Part shown: positions 1-6,528 of the stretch, in pieces
Layout: each line of letters opens with the position of its first letter
Position numbering within the stretch: position 1 is the stretch's first letter
Source: Nocardioides sp.
Lineage (GTDB): Bacteria; Actinomycetota; Actinomycetes; Propionibacteriales; Nocardioidaceae
Length of the DNA stretch: 21,022 nt
Assembly: GCA_029264225.1 (NCBI GenBank)
Contig: JARICB010000202.1
Span: 1 to 21,022, forward strand
Direction: 5' to 3'
The notes under the pieces: model-generated
The model's input: only the letters and a program-made list of their open reading frames with translations
The model's database searches: none
Told to the model about the DNA's origin: nothing
Made by a program: the position numbers and the translations under genes

Positions 1-172
1 CCGCAGTGGAGAAGCCTCGCAGCACCAGCTCACGGCCCTGCTCGTCGGTCAGCGCCGGCGTCGGCTCGTCGGGCACTGAGCGGGCGAAGGCTGCACCCAT
101 GCCGACCAGGACGACCACCAGTGCCACCAACAACACCGGGATGCGGCCCAGCCCAGTCGAGCGTGTCGCCAT
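1..172 (-). CDS. Secreted or lipid-facing protein, N-terminal part only (possible GH5 endoglycoceramidase-like)
   Basis: Only the first 57 codons are inside the window. The start ATG at 172 is preceded by GAGGAG with a 5-base gap. The protein begins with a short basic stretch, then a hydrophobic segment (about residues 12-31) ending in small residues, which looks like a Sec signal peptide or anchor. After it comes LTDEQGRELVLRGFSTA. A 'D..GR.v.lRG.n' strand directly after the signal peptide is typical of secreted family 5 glycoside hydrolases such as endoglycoceramidases, so that is my best guess. The catalytic region is outside the window, so the family call is weak. The gene is divergent from the membrane protein at 218 with a 45-base gap. 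Confidence 0.6.
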   Translation of the reverse strand, partial: MATRSTGLGRIPVLLVALVVVLVGMGAAFARSVPDEPTPALTDEQGRELVLRGFSTA

Positions 173-204
173 CGAAACTCCTCATCCACCGTCGCGAGAA
201 GGCA

Positions 205-210
205 TAGGGT
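205..210 (+). promoter_or_regulatory. Putative -10 box (TAGGGT) of a leaderless promoter
   Basis: TAGGGT ends exactly 7 bases before the ATG at 218, and there is no Shine-Dalgarno sequence in between. Transcription would start at the start codon. The same spacing recurs at six other genes in the window. Confidence 0.5.
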
Positions 211-217
211 ACGGCGC

Positions 218-787
218 ATGGACGCCCCCAGTGACGCAATCGCCCAACCCCCGGAGAGTCGCGAAACAGCACGCGGGGCGATCACCGCGACGGCCCTGCT
301 CCTGCTCGTCATGGTCCTCACTGCCATCTCGCCCGTCCGACTTGCCCTGGTCGAGCTGAACCCGGTCCAGGCGCTGATCGAGGGGATCCGGCTCCCGGGC
401 GGGCTGCCCCACCTCGGGCTGCCGTTCGGCCAACACGCAGTCACGACGTACTGGCTCGCCGAGACCCTCGGCGCCCTTACCCTGCTCGCGGTGTTCTGGG
501 TCCGCTGTCGCTCGGCCCGCAACGGCGAGGTCGCTCGTGGACGCCTGCGCATCTTCGGCCAGGTCTGGCTCGACACGGTGCTGGCGACGCTGATCGGGTG
601 CCTGGTCGCGGCGGTGGTGGGCAGCTTCTTCACCCACGACCTGGTGTTGCCCTACTTGCTGCTGATCGGTGGAACTGTGCTGTTCGCCCTGGTGATCGGG
701 GCCGTGGTCGGACTACTGGCGGGGCTCGTCGCCGCCGCCGCCCGGGAAGTCATGGGGTCTGCACAGTCGAGCGTGCAGACCCCATAA
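218..787 (+). CDS. Small integral membrane protein of unknown function
   Basis: This 189-residue protein has a short polar N-terminus and about four hydrophobic segments (roughly residues 21-42, 81-97, 117-138 and 143-174). Between the first and second is a loop containing LPGGLPHLGLPFGQH. I do not recognise the family. The pattern looks like a small multipass membrane protein with no visible catalytic motif. The start at ATG 218 is supported by a TAGGGT box 7 bases upstream, suggesting a leaderless mRNA. The last codons form half of a strong hairpin (752-785). The gene converges on the duplicated transporter-like gene, 10 bases away. Confidence 0.75.
   Translation: MDAPSDAIAQPPESRETARGAITATALLLLVMVLTAISPVRLALVELNPVQALIEGIRLPGGLPHLGLPFGQHAVTTYWLAETLGALTLLAVFWVRCRSARNGEVARGRLRIFGQVWLDTVLATLIGCLVAAVVGSFFTHDLVLPYLLLIGGTVLFALVIGAVVGLLAGLVAAAAREVMGSAQSSVQTP
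752..785. terminator. Hairpin overlapping the 3' end of the membrane protein gene; probable bidirectional terminator
   Basis: Two perfect 13-base arms (752-764 and 773-785, beginning ATGGGGTCTGCAC) flank an 8-base loop. There is no T-run on either side. The hairpin lies between two convergent genes, so it could stop transcription from both. The TAA stop codon starts at the last base of the second arm. Confidence 0.65.
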
Positions 788-797
788 CGTCAACGGA

Positions 798-2975
798 TCA
801 GACGTTCACCAACTCCGGCTCCGGCTCCGGCTCCACCTTCTTGGGCTTCCGCTCGGAAGCGTGCCGCGGACCCATCGGCGCGTGCGGCCGGGCGCCGTCG
901 CGGTTCACCCAACGGTCGACGACCAGCAGGTTGAGCGCCAGACCTATGACGGCCCACAGCGCCAGCACCAGTACGTCGCCCCAGATCCCGACCCCGTCGA
1001 GGTAGACCACCGAGCGCACGATGTCGACGGCCGCCGGCAACGGCAGCACCTCGGCGAGCGGTCGGAAGAAGTCGGGAACCATGTAGATCGACAGGCCGCC
1101 ACCGGAGGCGGGGACCCCGGCCAGCATGACGACCGTGATCACCGGTGCCAACCCGCCCAGCCCGACGGTCCGGATCACGACGGCACTGGCCCACGCGACC
1201 CCGAAGACGGTCAAGGAACCGGCCCCGATCAGCGCCAGTGCGTGCCCGTTGACCGCGCCGATGATCACGTCGAAGAGGAACCACAGCCAGATCGAGATGC
1301 CGACCGACCAGCCGGCCACCATCGGCAGCAGGTCGCGGGTGCGTTTCAGGTCGGGGGCTCCGCCACGGAACATGGCGAAGAACAAGAAGCCGGCCATGAT
1401 CCACGACATGCCGACGTAGAGGCTGTTCGTGCCGTTGGTGTCGGTGTCGGCCAACGGCGCGATGTCGTCGAGCACCAACTCCGCGCCACTGGCCGCGGCG
1501 ACGCCGCCGAAGAGCCTGGTCACGATCGTCTGCTGGCTCGAGCCGGCGCCACCGGCGCTTATGAGGGTCGGGGCCTGCCCGGCCGCGCTCGGCAGTACGT
1601 AGGCCGCCACCAGGTCCTGGCTACGGATCAGGTCGTTCACCTCATCGGAGGCGGCCACCTGCAGGTCGACGTACTCGCCGAGCTGCGGCTCGACGGCCTC
1701 GACGAACTCGTCCGCGGCCGCCGAGGTGGGCGCCACTACCGCCACCGGTAGGCCATGGATGTCCGGCTGGTGCATCGACAGACTCATGAGCACCACGACG
1801 GTGAGCACGATGGACAGCGGGAAGAGGATGGCAGCGACCACCCGGTTGCGGTAGGGCGCCACGGGTCCGCCGGCCAGCGCGGACAGCGGGGCGTCCCGCT
1901 CGGTGTAGCGCGGACCGCCGACCACGACGTGCCCGGAGCGGCGCTCCTTGAGGATGGCCAGGATCAGTGGGATGACGAACCAGAGGGCGAGGGTCAGCAG
2001 GTGGGCCCCGGCTCCCTTGCCGTCGAAGTAGACCACCGAGCGCAGCAGCTCACCGGCCGCCGGCAGGGGCAGTACGTCGTGGAGCCACTGGAAGAAGCCG
2101 GGCATCGTGTGGATCGACATCGTCATGTTGGAGGCCGGTACGCCGAAGACGACCCAGACCAGCATGCCCAGCAGTACGGAGAACGGGCCGATCAGCTGGG
2201 TCATCAGCAGCTGGGAGATTCCGACGGCGGCCACCGTCAGGGTGCCGACACCGAGGAAGAGGGCGAAGTGGCCCTCGACGGCACCGATCATCGGGCCGAG
2301 AATGAGCCACAGGAGCGTGCTGATCGCGACACTCCAGCCGAGCAGGGCGGGCACGAACTTGCGCACCCGCAGCAGGTTCGGCGTACCGGCGAGCATGCCG
2401 CTGAGCGGAACGTAGCCGGCCAGCATCATGCCCAGCGTCGCGAAGAGCACCATGGTGCCGGTGCCATCGCCTGCGGGCAGTGCCTGGAGATCGACCGACT
2501 CGACCTCCCAGCCGCGGGCCAGGGCGGAGGGGGTCAGCAGTTCGTCGACCAGCGAGGCCTGGGCGGCACCCCCGGCCATTACGTGGGAGACGACGGCCTT
2601 GTTGTCCGCCCCCGCGGGGAGTTCGATGACGCCGACCACGTCCTGGTCCTGGGCGAGCTCCTTGGCCACAGCCATGTCGTCGAGCAGGCGCACGGCGAGC
2701 GCCCCGTCGGAATCCTGCTCGAGGTCGGCGGCGAAGTGACGTGCGCTGTCGCCCTCGCCGACGACGGCGACCGGCAGGTCACGGGGTTGCGGGTCGTGCA
2801 TCGTGCCCATGTAGGTGGCGTACATCATCGTCACCATCAAGAACGGCATGACGAACAGGGCTATCAGGCGGCCCTTGCGCTCGGCCGACGTTTCGGGGGG
2901 TGGCGGCGGGTACTTCTGCACGTGCGACGGTTCGGTGGGCGGCTGGGCGGGCAGTGGATCGACGATCGTCGTCAC
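798..2975 (-). CDS. Internally duplicated DUF3533/YhgE-Pip/ABC-2-like membrane protein
   Basis: This 725-residue protein consists of two copies of one unit, offset by about 342 residues. Each unit has one membrane segment (about 37-54 and 380-400), an extracytoplasmic domain of about 115 residues beginning LPVAVV (68 and 409), then about five membrane segments. Paired motifs are GWSVAIS (213) and GWSVGIS (555), IGAVEGH and IGAVNGH, and VLPLPAAGELLRSVVYFDG (301) and VLPLPAAVDIVRSVVYLDG (643). This topology is that of DUF3533/YhgE-Pip proteins, relatives of ABC-2 permeases, which normally carry one unit. No ATPase is nearby. The GTG start at 2975 follows AGGAGA by 5 bases. The N-terminus is proline-rich and the C-terminus ends in an acidic EPEPEPE tail encoded by GGCTCC repeats. 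The gene is divergent from a TetR regulator that probably controls it. The substrate is unknown; export of a drug or lipid is an inference. Confidence 0.85.
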   Translation of the reverse strand: MTTIVDPLPAQPPTEPSHVQKYPPPPPETSAERKGRLIALFVMPFLMVTMMYATYMGTMHDPQPRDLPVAVVGEGDSARHFAADLEQDSDGALAVRLLDDMAVAKELAQDQDVVGVIELPAGADNKAVVSHVMAGGAAQASLVDELLTPSALARGWEVESVDLQALPAGDGTGTMVLFATLGMMLAGYVPLSGMLAGTPNLLRVRKFVPALLGWSVAISTLLWLILGPMIGAVEGHFALFLGVGTLTVAAVGISQLLMTQLIGPFSVLLGMLVWVVFGVPASNMTMSIHTMPGFFQWLHDVLPLPAAGELLRSVVYFDGKGAGAHLLTLALWFVIPLILAILKERRSGHVVVGGPRYTERDAPLSALAGGPVAPYRNRVVAAILFPLSIVLTVVVLMSLSMHQPDIHGLPVAVVAPTSAAADEFVEAVEPQLGEYVDLQVAASDEVNDLIRSQDLVAAYVLPSAAGQAPTLISAGGAGSSQQTIVTRLFGGVAAASGAELVLDDIAPLADTDTNGTNSLYVGMSWIMAGFLFFAMFRGGAPDLKRTRDLLPMVAGWSVGISIWLWFLFDVIIGAVNGHALALIGAGSLTVFGVAWASAVVIRTVGLGGLAPVITVVMLAGVPASGGGLSIYMVPDFFRPLAEVLPLPAAVDIVRSVVYLDGVGIWGDVLVLALWAVIGLALNLLVVDRWVNRDGARPHAPMGPRHASERKPKKVEPEPEPELVNV

Positions 2976-3058
2976 GTAGTTCTCCTGGCGGGCGCCGTCC
3001 CGAAATGGGTCGCGCCGTCGTGGGTGACGAATCCGGTGGGAGTCCGACCGATCAAGTT

Positions 3059-3074
3059 TAAGTCACGTGGCTTA
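3059..3074. promoter_or_regulatory. Candidate TetR operator
   Basis: TAAGTCACGTGGCTTA is a 16-base palindrome with one mismatched pair. It lies in the 154-base gap between the divergent tetR and duplicated membrane protein genes, just upstream of the probable tetR -10 box. Size and position fit a TetR-family operator acting on both genes. This is an inference from symmetry and position. Confidence 0.6.
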
Positions 3075-3090
3075 CGCAGTCACCATCACC

Positions 3091-3096
3091 TAGAGT
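3091..3096 (+). promoter_or_regulatory. Putative -10 box (TAGAGT) for the tetR gene
   Basis: TAGAGT matches the actinobacterial TAnnnT pattern and lies 33 bases before the TTG start. This leaves room for a short leader that carries the GAGGGG Shine-Dalgarno sequence. It sits 16 bases after the candidate operator. No clear -35 box is seen. Confidence 0.35.
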
Positions 3097-3117
3097 TAGT
3101 CTCGTCACTGTCCGAGC

Positions 3118-3123
3118 GAGGGG
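3118..3123 (+). promoter_or_regulatory. Shine-Dalgarno sequence fixing the TTG start of tetR
   Basis: GAGGGG stands 6 bases before TTG at 3130. No ATG or GTG in frame has comparable support. The same GAGGGG-N6 arrangement marks the dnaB start. Confidence 0.65.
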
Positions 3124-3129
3124 AAGCGA

Positions 3130-3756
3130 TTGGCCCGCCACGACGCCCGGGAGCGACTCCTCGATGCTGCCGAACGGCTCTTCGCCGAGCGCGGCATCCC
3201 GACGGTCTCCGACCGGCAGGTCGCCGAGGCCGGGGGCAACAGCAACCACTCCGCCGTTCACTACTACTTCGGCGGTCGCGACGGCCTGCTGCTGGCTCTC
3301 GTTCATCGCCACCACGAGGGCCTGGAGCCGGAGTATCGACGACGTTTCGAGGAGTCCGACTCGCTGGTGGGCGACATCCGCGCGCTCGTGCTTCCACTGA
3401 CCGCCAGCTTCGCGTCCCTGCCCAGCCCCTCGTGGCGCGCCCGGTTCCTGCAACAGGCGCTCAATGACCCGCCGACAGCAGCCATGCTCCGTGAGCGCGG
3501 CGACCCGGCCTCGGCCGCCGCGGAGATCGTGCGCTCCACGATCGCCCGACTGGCGCACCTGGATCCCTCCATCGTCGAGGCCCGGGTCCAGATGACTACC
3601 CACATCGTCAGCACCGCGTGCTCCGACATCGAGGCACGCGCCGCGACCTCTGGTGTTCCACCACGCTGGCACGAGGCAGGCGCCTTCTTGTGCGACGCGA
3701 TCGCGGGGCTGCTCCAGGCGCCCATCCACGAGCAGGTCGGCGAGTTCGACGGCTGA
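3130..3756 (+). CDS. TetR/AcrR-family transcriptional regulator
   Basis: The protein has 208 residues, a normal length for the family. The N-terminal DNA-binding domain is clear: RERLLDAAERLFAERGIPTVSDRQVAEAGG, then HYYFGGRDGLLLAL, which together form the helix-turn-helix and the typical 'YYHF..KE.L' closing helix (here with F and G variants). The rest is helical and would bind a ligand and form the dimer. The start is TTG, chosen because GAGGGG lies 6 bases upstream. It is divergent from the duplicated membrane protein, with a palindrome between them. The usual model is repression of the exporter until a ligand binds, but the ligand is unknown. The 3' end converges on metX with only four bases between the stop codons. 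Confidence 0.9.
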   Translation: MARHDARERLLDAAERLFAERGIPTVSDRQVAEAGGNSNHSAVHYYFGGRDGLLLALVHRHHEGLEPEYRRRFEESDSLVGDIRALVLPLTASFASLPSPSWRARFLQQALNDPPTAAMLRERGDPASAAAEIVRSTIARLAHLDPSIVEARVQMTTHIVSTACSDIEARAATSGVPPRWHEAGAFLCDAIAGLLQAPIHEQVGEFDG

Positions 3757-3764
3757 GGCCTCAG
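3753..3764. repeat. Perfect 12-base palindrome containing both convergent stop codons
   Basis: CTGAGGCCTCAG contains the TGA of tetR (3754-3756) and the reverse-strand TGA of metX (3761-3763). There is no loop and no T-run, so it is probably not a strong terminator. Confidence 0.5.
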
Positions 3765-4870
3765 GCCAGGAACGCCGCGACCCGCTCGTGGTAGCCGGCC
3801 GGTTCGAGCAGGAACGAGTCGTGGCCCTGGGTGGAGTGCAGTTCCGCGAAGTCGACGTCCACGCCGAGTCCCTCGAGCCGTTCGACCAGCCGCTTCGACT
3901 GGCCGGTGTCGAAACGCCAGTCGCTGTCGAACGAGGTGACCTGGAAGCGGGTAGTAGTCGAGCCCAGCGCCTGCGCCGTCGCCGGCTCCGCGAACGGGTC
4001 GAAGTAGTCGAGCAGCCGGGTCAGGTAGAGGTAGGAGAGGGCATCGAAGCGATCCAGGAACGTGTTGCCCTGGTGCTGGAGGTAGTGCTCGACCTCGAAG
4101 TCGGGGCCCAACTCCCACGCGTCGCCGGCCGACCTGCGGCGTCGTCCGAACTTCTCCTCCAGGGCCTGCCCGGAGACGTAGTTGATGTGGGCCATCATCC
4201 GGGCCACCTTCTGCCCGCGCCACGGGAAGACACCCTGCTCGACGTAGCGTCCGTTCACGAAGTCGGGGTCGTTCATGATCGCCTCGCGCGCCACCGTCGA
4301 TAGCGCGATGTTCTCGGTCGTGAGTTGTGAGCTCGCCGCGACCAGCACCGCGCGCTCGATCGCGGCCGGGTCGTCGATGACCCACTGCAGGATCTGCATA
4401 CCGCCCAGCGAGCCGCCCACGCCGGCGTACAGCCGCTCGATGCCCAGGTGGGCGAGCAGTCGGCGATGTACGGCGACCAGGTCGCTCATGTGCAGCATCG
4501 GGAAGTCGAGGCAGTAGGCCCTACCGGTCGCCGGGTCGATCGACAGTGGACCGGTGGTGCCTGAGCAGCCGCCCAGGATATTGGGTGAGATGACGAAGAA
4601 CCGGTCGGTGTCCACGGGCTTGCCCGGCCCGATCATGGTGTCCCACCAGCCGCGCTTCTTGGCGCCCAGGTGCAGACCCGCCGCGTGGGCCGTACCGGTC
4701 AGCGCATGGGTAACGAACACCGCGTTGTCGCGAGCCTCGTTGAGTCGCCCATAGGTCTCGTAGGCGACCTCGACGTGATCGAGCCTGCCGCCGGCGCGAA
4801 AGCGCAGCGGATCGTCCGGGGTGGCCAGGACGACCCGCTGCGTTTCGACGTATCCCAAAGAGCCGCTCAC
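3761..4870 (-). CDS. metX: Homoserine O-acetyltransferase
   Basis: The enzyme transfers an acetyl group from acetyl-CoA to L-homoserine in the cytoplasm, the first committed step of methionine synthesis by the acetylhomoserine route. It is an alpha/beta hydrolase-fold protein. Visible signatures are HALTGTAH, SPNILGGCSGTTGP, the nucleophile elbow GGSLGGMQ (Ser about 154), the acidic residue in SFDSDWRF (Asp about 317) and the catalytic His in GHDSFL (about 350). I chose the GTG at 4870 (369 residues) because AGGAA lies 7 bases upstream. An ATG nine codons earlier (4897) has no ribosome binding site and adds unconserved residues. The gene follows metY by 34 bases in the same direction, and the next enzyme uses its product. 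Some MetX-family members use succinyl-CoA, which cannot be excluded by eye. Confidence 0.93.
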   Translation of the reverse strand: MSGSLGYVETQRVVLATPDDPLRFRAGGRLDHVEVAYETYGRLNEARDNAVFVTHALTGTAHAAGLHLGAKKRGWWDTMIGPGKPVDTDRFFVISPNILGGCSGTTGPLSIDPATGRAYCLDFPMLHMSDLVAVHRRLLAHLGIERLYAGVGGSLGGMQILQWVIDDPAAIERAVLVAASSQLTTENIALSTVAREAIMNDPDFVNGRYVEQGVFPWRGQKVARMMAHINYVSGQALEEKFGRRRRSAGDAWELGPDFEVEHYLQHQGNTFLDRFDALSYLYLTRLLDYFDPFAEPATAQALGSTTTRFQVTSFDSDWRFDTGQSKRLVERLEGLGVDVDFAELHSTQGHDSFLLEPAGYHERVAAFLA

Positions 4871-4877
4871 GGCACCA

Positions 4878-4882
4878 TTCCT
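4878..4882 (-). promoter_or_regulatory. Shine-Dalgarno sequence deciding the metX start
   Basis: AGGAA on the minus strand lies 7 bases before GTG at 4870. It supports this start over the upstream ATG at 4897. Confidence 0.55.
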
Positions 4883-4904
4883 ACAGGGCTGCCGCATGGG
4901 CGCG

Positions 4905-6191
4905 TCAGCGGGCAGCGTCGAGGGCCTGGGTCAGGTCGGCGATCAGGTCGGCCACGTTCTCGATTCCGATGGAGAGCCGCACCATGTCTTCGGGCACACC
5001 GGTGGCCTCAAGTTCGTCGGGGGTGAGCTGGCTGTGGGTCGTGGTGGCGTTGTGGATCGCCAGCGACTTCGCATCACCGATGTTGGCCAGGTGACTGAAC
5101 AGCTCGAGCGCCTCGATGAACGTCTTGCCCCCCTCACGACCCGACTTCACGCCGAACGACAGCAGACCGCTGTAGCCCTTGCCGGTGAAGTTACGGTCGG
5201 CGATCTCCTTGTAGGGGCTGTCGGGCAGCCCCGGATAGGAGACCCAGGAGACGTTGTCGTGCCCGGAGAGGAACTCAGCGACCTTGAGCGCGTTCTCACT
5301 GTGGCGCTCCATGCGCACATGCAGGGTTTCGAGACCCTGGAGGAAGAGCCACGAGTTGAGCGGCGCGACGGTGGCACCGGTGTTGCGCATCAGCACCGTG
5401 CGCGCCCGGATGATGTAGGCAAGGTTGCCGACGGCCTCGGTCCACACCACGCCGTGGTAGGCGGCGTCCGGCGTGGTCAGGCCGGGGAAGCGCTCGGAGT
5501 GGGCGTTCCAGTCGAAGTTGCCGGAGTCGACGATGATGCCGCCGATGGAGGTGCCGTGGCCACCGATGTACTTCGTGGCGGCGTGCACGACCACGTCGGC
5601 GCCGTGGTCGAAGACCCGGGCGAGGTAGGGCGTGGCGGCGGTGTTGTCGATGATCAGCGGCAGTCCGAGCGCGTGAGCGGCGTCGGCCCAGGCGTGGATG
5701 TCGACCACGTTGATGCTCGGGTTGCCGATGGTCTCGCCGAAGACCAGCTTGGTCTTCTCATCCACCGCGGCCGCGAGCTCCTCGGGCTTGGCCGGGTCGA
5801 CGAACCGGACCTCGATGCCGAACTGGGGCAGCGTGTGGGCGAACAGTGCATAAGTGCCGCCGTACAACGTCGAGAGGGCGACGATGTTGTCGCCCGAGTA
5901 GGTCAGGTTGAGCACGGCGTAGGTCGTGGCGGCCGAGCCGGAGGCGGTGGCGAGCGCGCCGACGCCGCCCTCGAGCTGCGTCATCCGGTCTTCGAAGACA
6001 TCCTGCGTCGGGTTCATGATCCGGCTGTAGATGTTGCCGGGCTCGGCCAGCGCGAACAGGTTCGCGGCGTGCTCGGTGTCGTTGAAGACGAAGGACGTGG
6101 TCTGGTAGATCGGCACGGCCCGGGCGTTGGTGGCCGGGTCGGCCTGCTCCTGCCCGGCGTGAACGGCCAGGGTCTCGGGGCGGTAGGTCAT
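4905..6191 (-). CDS. metY: O-acetylhomoserine sulfhydrylase (aminocarboxypropyltransferase)
   Basis: This PLP enzyme of the Cys/Met metabolism family joins O-acetylhomoserine with sulfide to give homocysteine. At 428 residues it has the length typical of MetY and is longer than cystathionine gamma-synthase (about 390). Visible features: the N-terminus ETLAVHAGQEQADPATNARAVPIYQTTSF in family form, YSRIMNPT, the phosphate-binding SGSAATTYA, IDNTAATPYL with the PLP-ring Asp (182), and HAATKYIGGHG with the Schiff-base lysine (207). The lysine motif has HAATKY where many members have HSATKF. The ATG at 6191 follows AGGAGC by 5 bases. It is the first gene of a two-gene operon with metX. I found no recognisable SAM riboswitch upstream; a CACCT-N7-AGGTG repeat is a possible operator. 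Confidence 0.93.
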   Translation of the reverse strand: MTYRPETLAVHAGQEQADPATNARAVPIYQTTSFVFNDTEHAANLFALAEPGNIYSRIMNPTQDVFEDRMTQLEGGVGALATASGSAATTYAVLNLTYSGDNIVALSTLYGGTYALFAHTLPQFGIEVRFVDPAKPEELAAAVDEKTKLVFGETIGNPSINVVDIHAWADAAHALGLPLIIDNTAATPYLARVFDHGADVVVHAATKYIGGHGTSIGGIIVDSGNFDWNAHSERFPGLTTPDAAYHGVVWTEAVGNLAYIIRARTVLMRNTGATVAPLNSWLFLQGLETLHVRMERHSENALKVAEFLSGHDNVSWVSYPGLPDSPYKEIADRNFTGKGYSGLLSFGVKSGREGGKTFIEALELFSHLANIGDAKSLAIHNATTTHSQLTPDELEATGVPEDMVRLSIGIENVADLIADLTQALDAAR

Positions 6192-6257
6192 GGTGTGCTC
6201 CTGATTTCGGGCGGCGTGTCGTCACTAGGAGCCTAAAGTCCAGGAACAGCGCGGGCG

Positions 6258-6274
6258 CACCTGTCCGCTAGGTG
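6258..6274. promoter_or_regulatory. Interrupted palindrome upstream of metY; candidate operator
   Basis: CACCT and AGGTG are separated by 7 bases and lie 67-83 bases upstream of the metY start. The size fits a dimeric regulator site. Five-base arms are short, so it could be chance. Confidence 0.3.
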
Positions 6275-6375
6275 ACCACACCGATCGGGTGCATTCATCT
6301 GGGCCGCGCGCGGGTGAGGTGCTTCTAGCGGGCGGAAAGTGCCTGCCACGTCTTGCCCGGGGCGACGAGTCGCGG

Positions 6376-6464
6376 GCGTAGACACGCGGACATTGGTCCC
6401 CCGGACAACCCACGCCCCCGCCTGTCGCCGCGCTCCCCGGCGACCATGGTCCGCGCGTCTACGC
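6376..6464. repeat. Long inverted repeat, 23-base arms, downstream of dnaB
   Basis: Arms 6376-6398 and 6442-6464 match at 20 of 23 positions when one is reverse-complemented, and enclose 43 bases. On the minus-strand RNA the inner part can also form a GTCGCCG/CGGCGAC stem that takes three bases from the outer stem. The element ends 64 bases after the dnaB stop. It may be a terminator, a structured leader of metY, or the remnant of a small mobile element; I saw no target-site duplication. Confidence 0.6.
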
Positions 6465-6528
6465 GATGGGCGCTGCGCCAGGCCGCCGGATCCGTGCCGG
6501 GCACGAGGTCGGCCAACAGCAGATCCGA

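Larger units (their letters stand above)
6192..6528. other. Non-coding gap between dnaB and metY
   Basis: This 337-base stretch holds no convincing gene. It contains the AGGAGC ribosome binding site of metY, a TAGGCT sequence on the minus strand that could be a -10 box, a 17-base interrupted palindrome (6258-6274) and a long inverted repeat (6376-6464). The short reading frames here have no start signals or recognisable protein features. Confidence 0.6.

Noticed and set aside
814..834. GGCTCC tandem repeat as a regulatory or CRISPR-like repeat
   Set aside because: It simply encodes the EPEPEPE C-terminal tail of the duplicated membrane protein.
1755..3467. 570-codon plus-strand frame opposite the duplicated membrane protein
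   Set aside because: It is rich in His, Gln, Arg and Asp, as expected of the antisense of a GC-rich gene, and runs through the divergent promoter and into tetR.
4821..6236. 471-codon plus-strand frame opposite metY
   Set aside because: Antisense shadow of a well-supported PLP enzyme gene, with no recognisable domain.
6376..6464. Integron attC site or insertion sequence ends
   Set aside because: No GTTRRRY-type core sites, no transposase and no target-site duplication were seen.
6192..6528. SAM riboswitch (SAM-I, SAM-II or SAM-IV) upstream of metY
   Set aside because: I looked for the conserved core such as GGCAACCC with its flanking helices on the minus strand and did not find it. The long inverted repeat does not match those folds.
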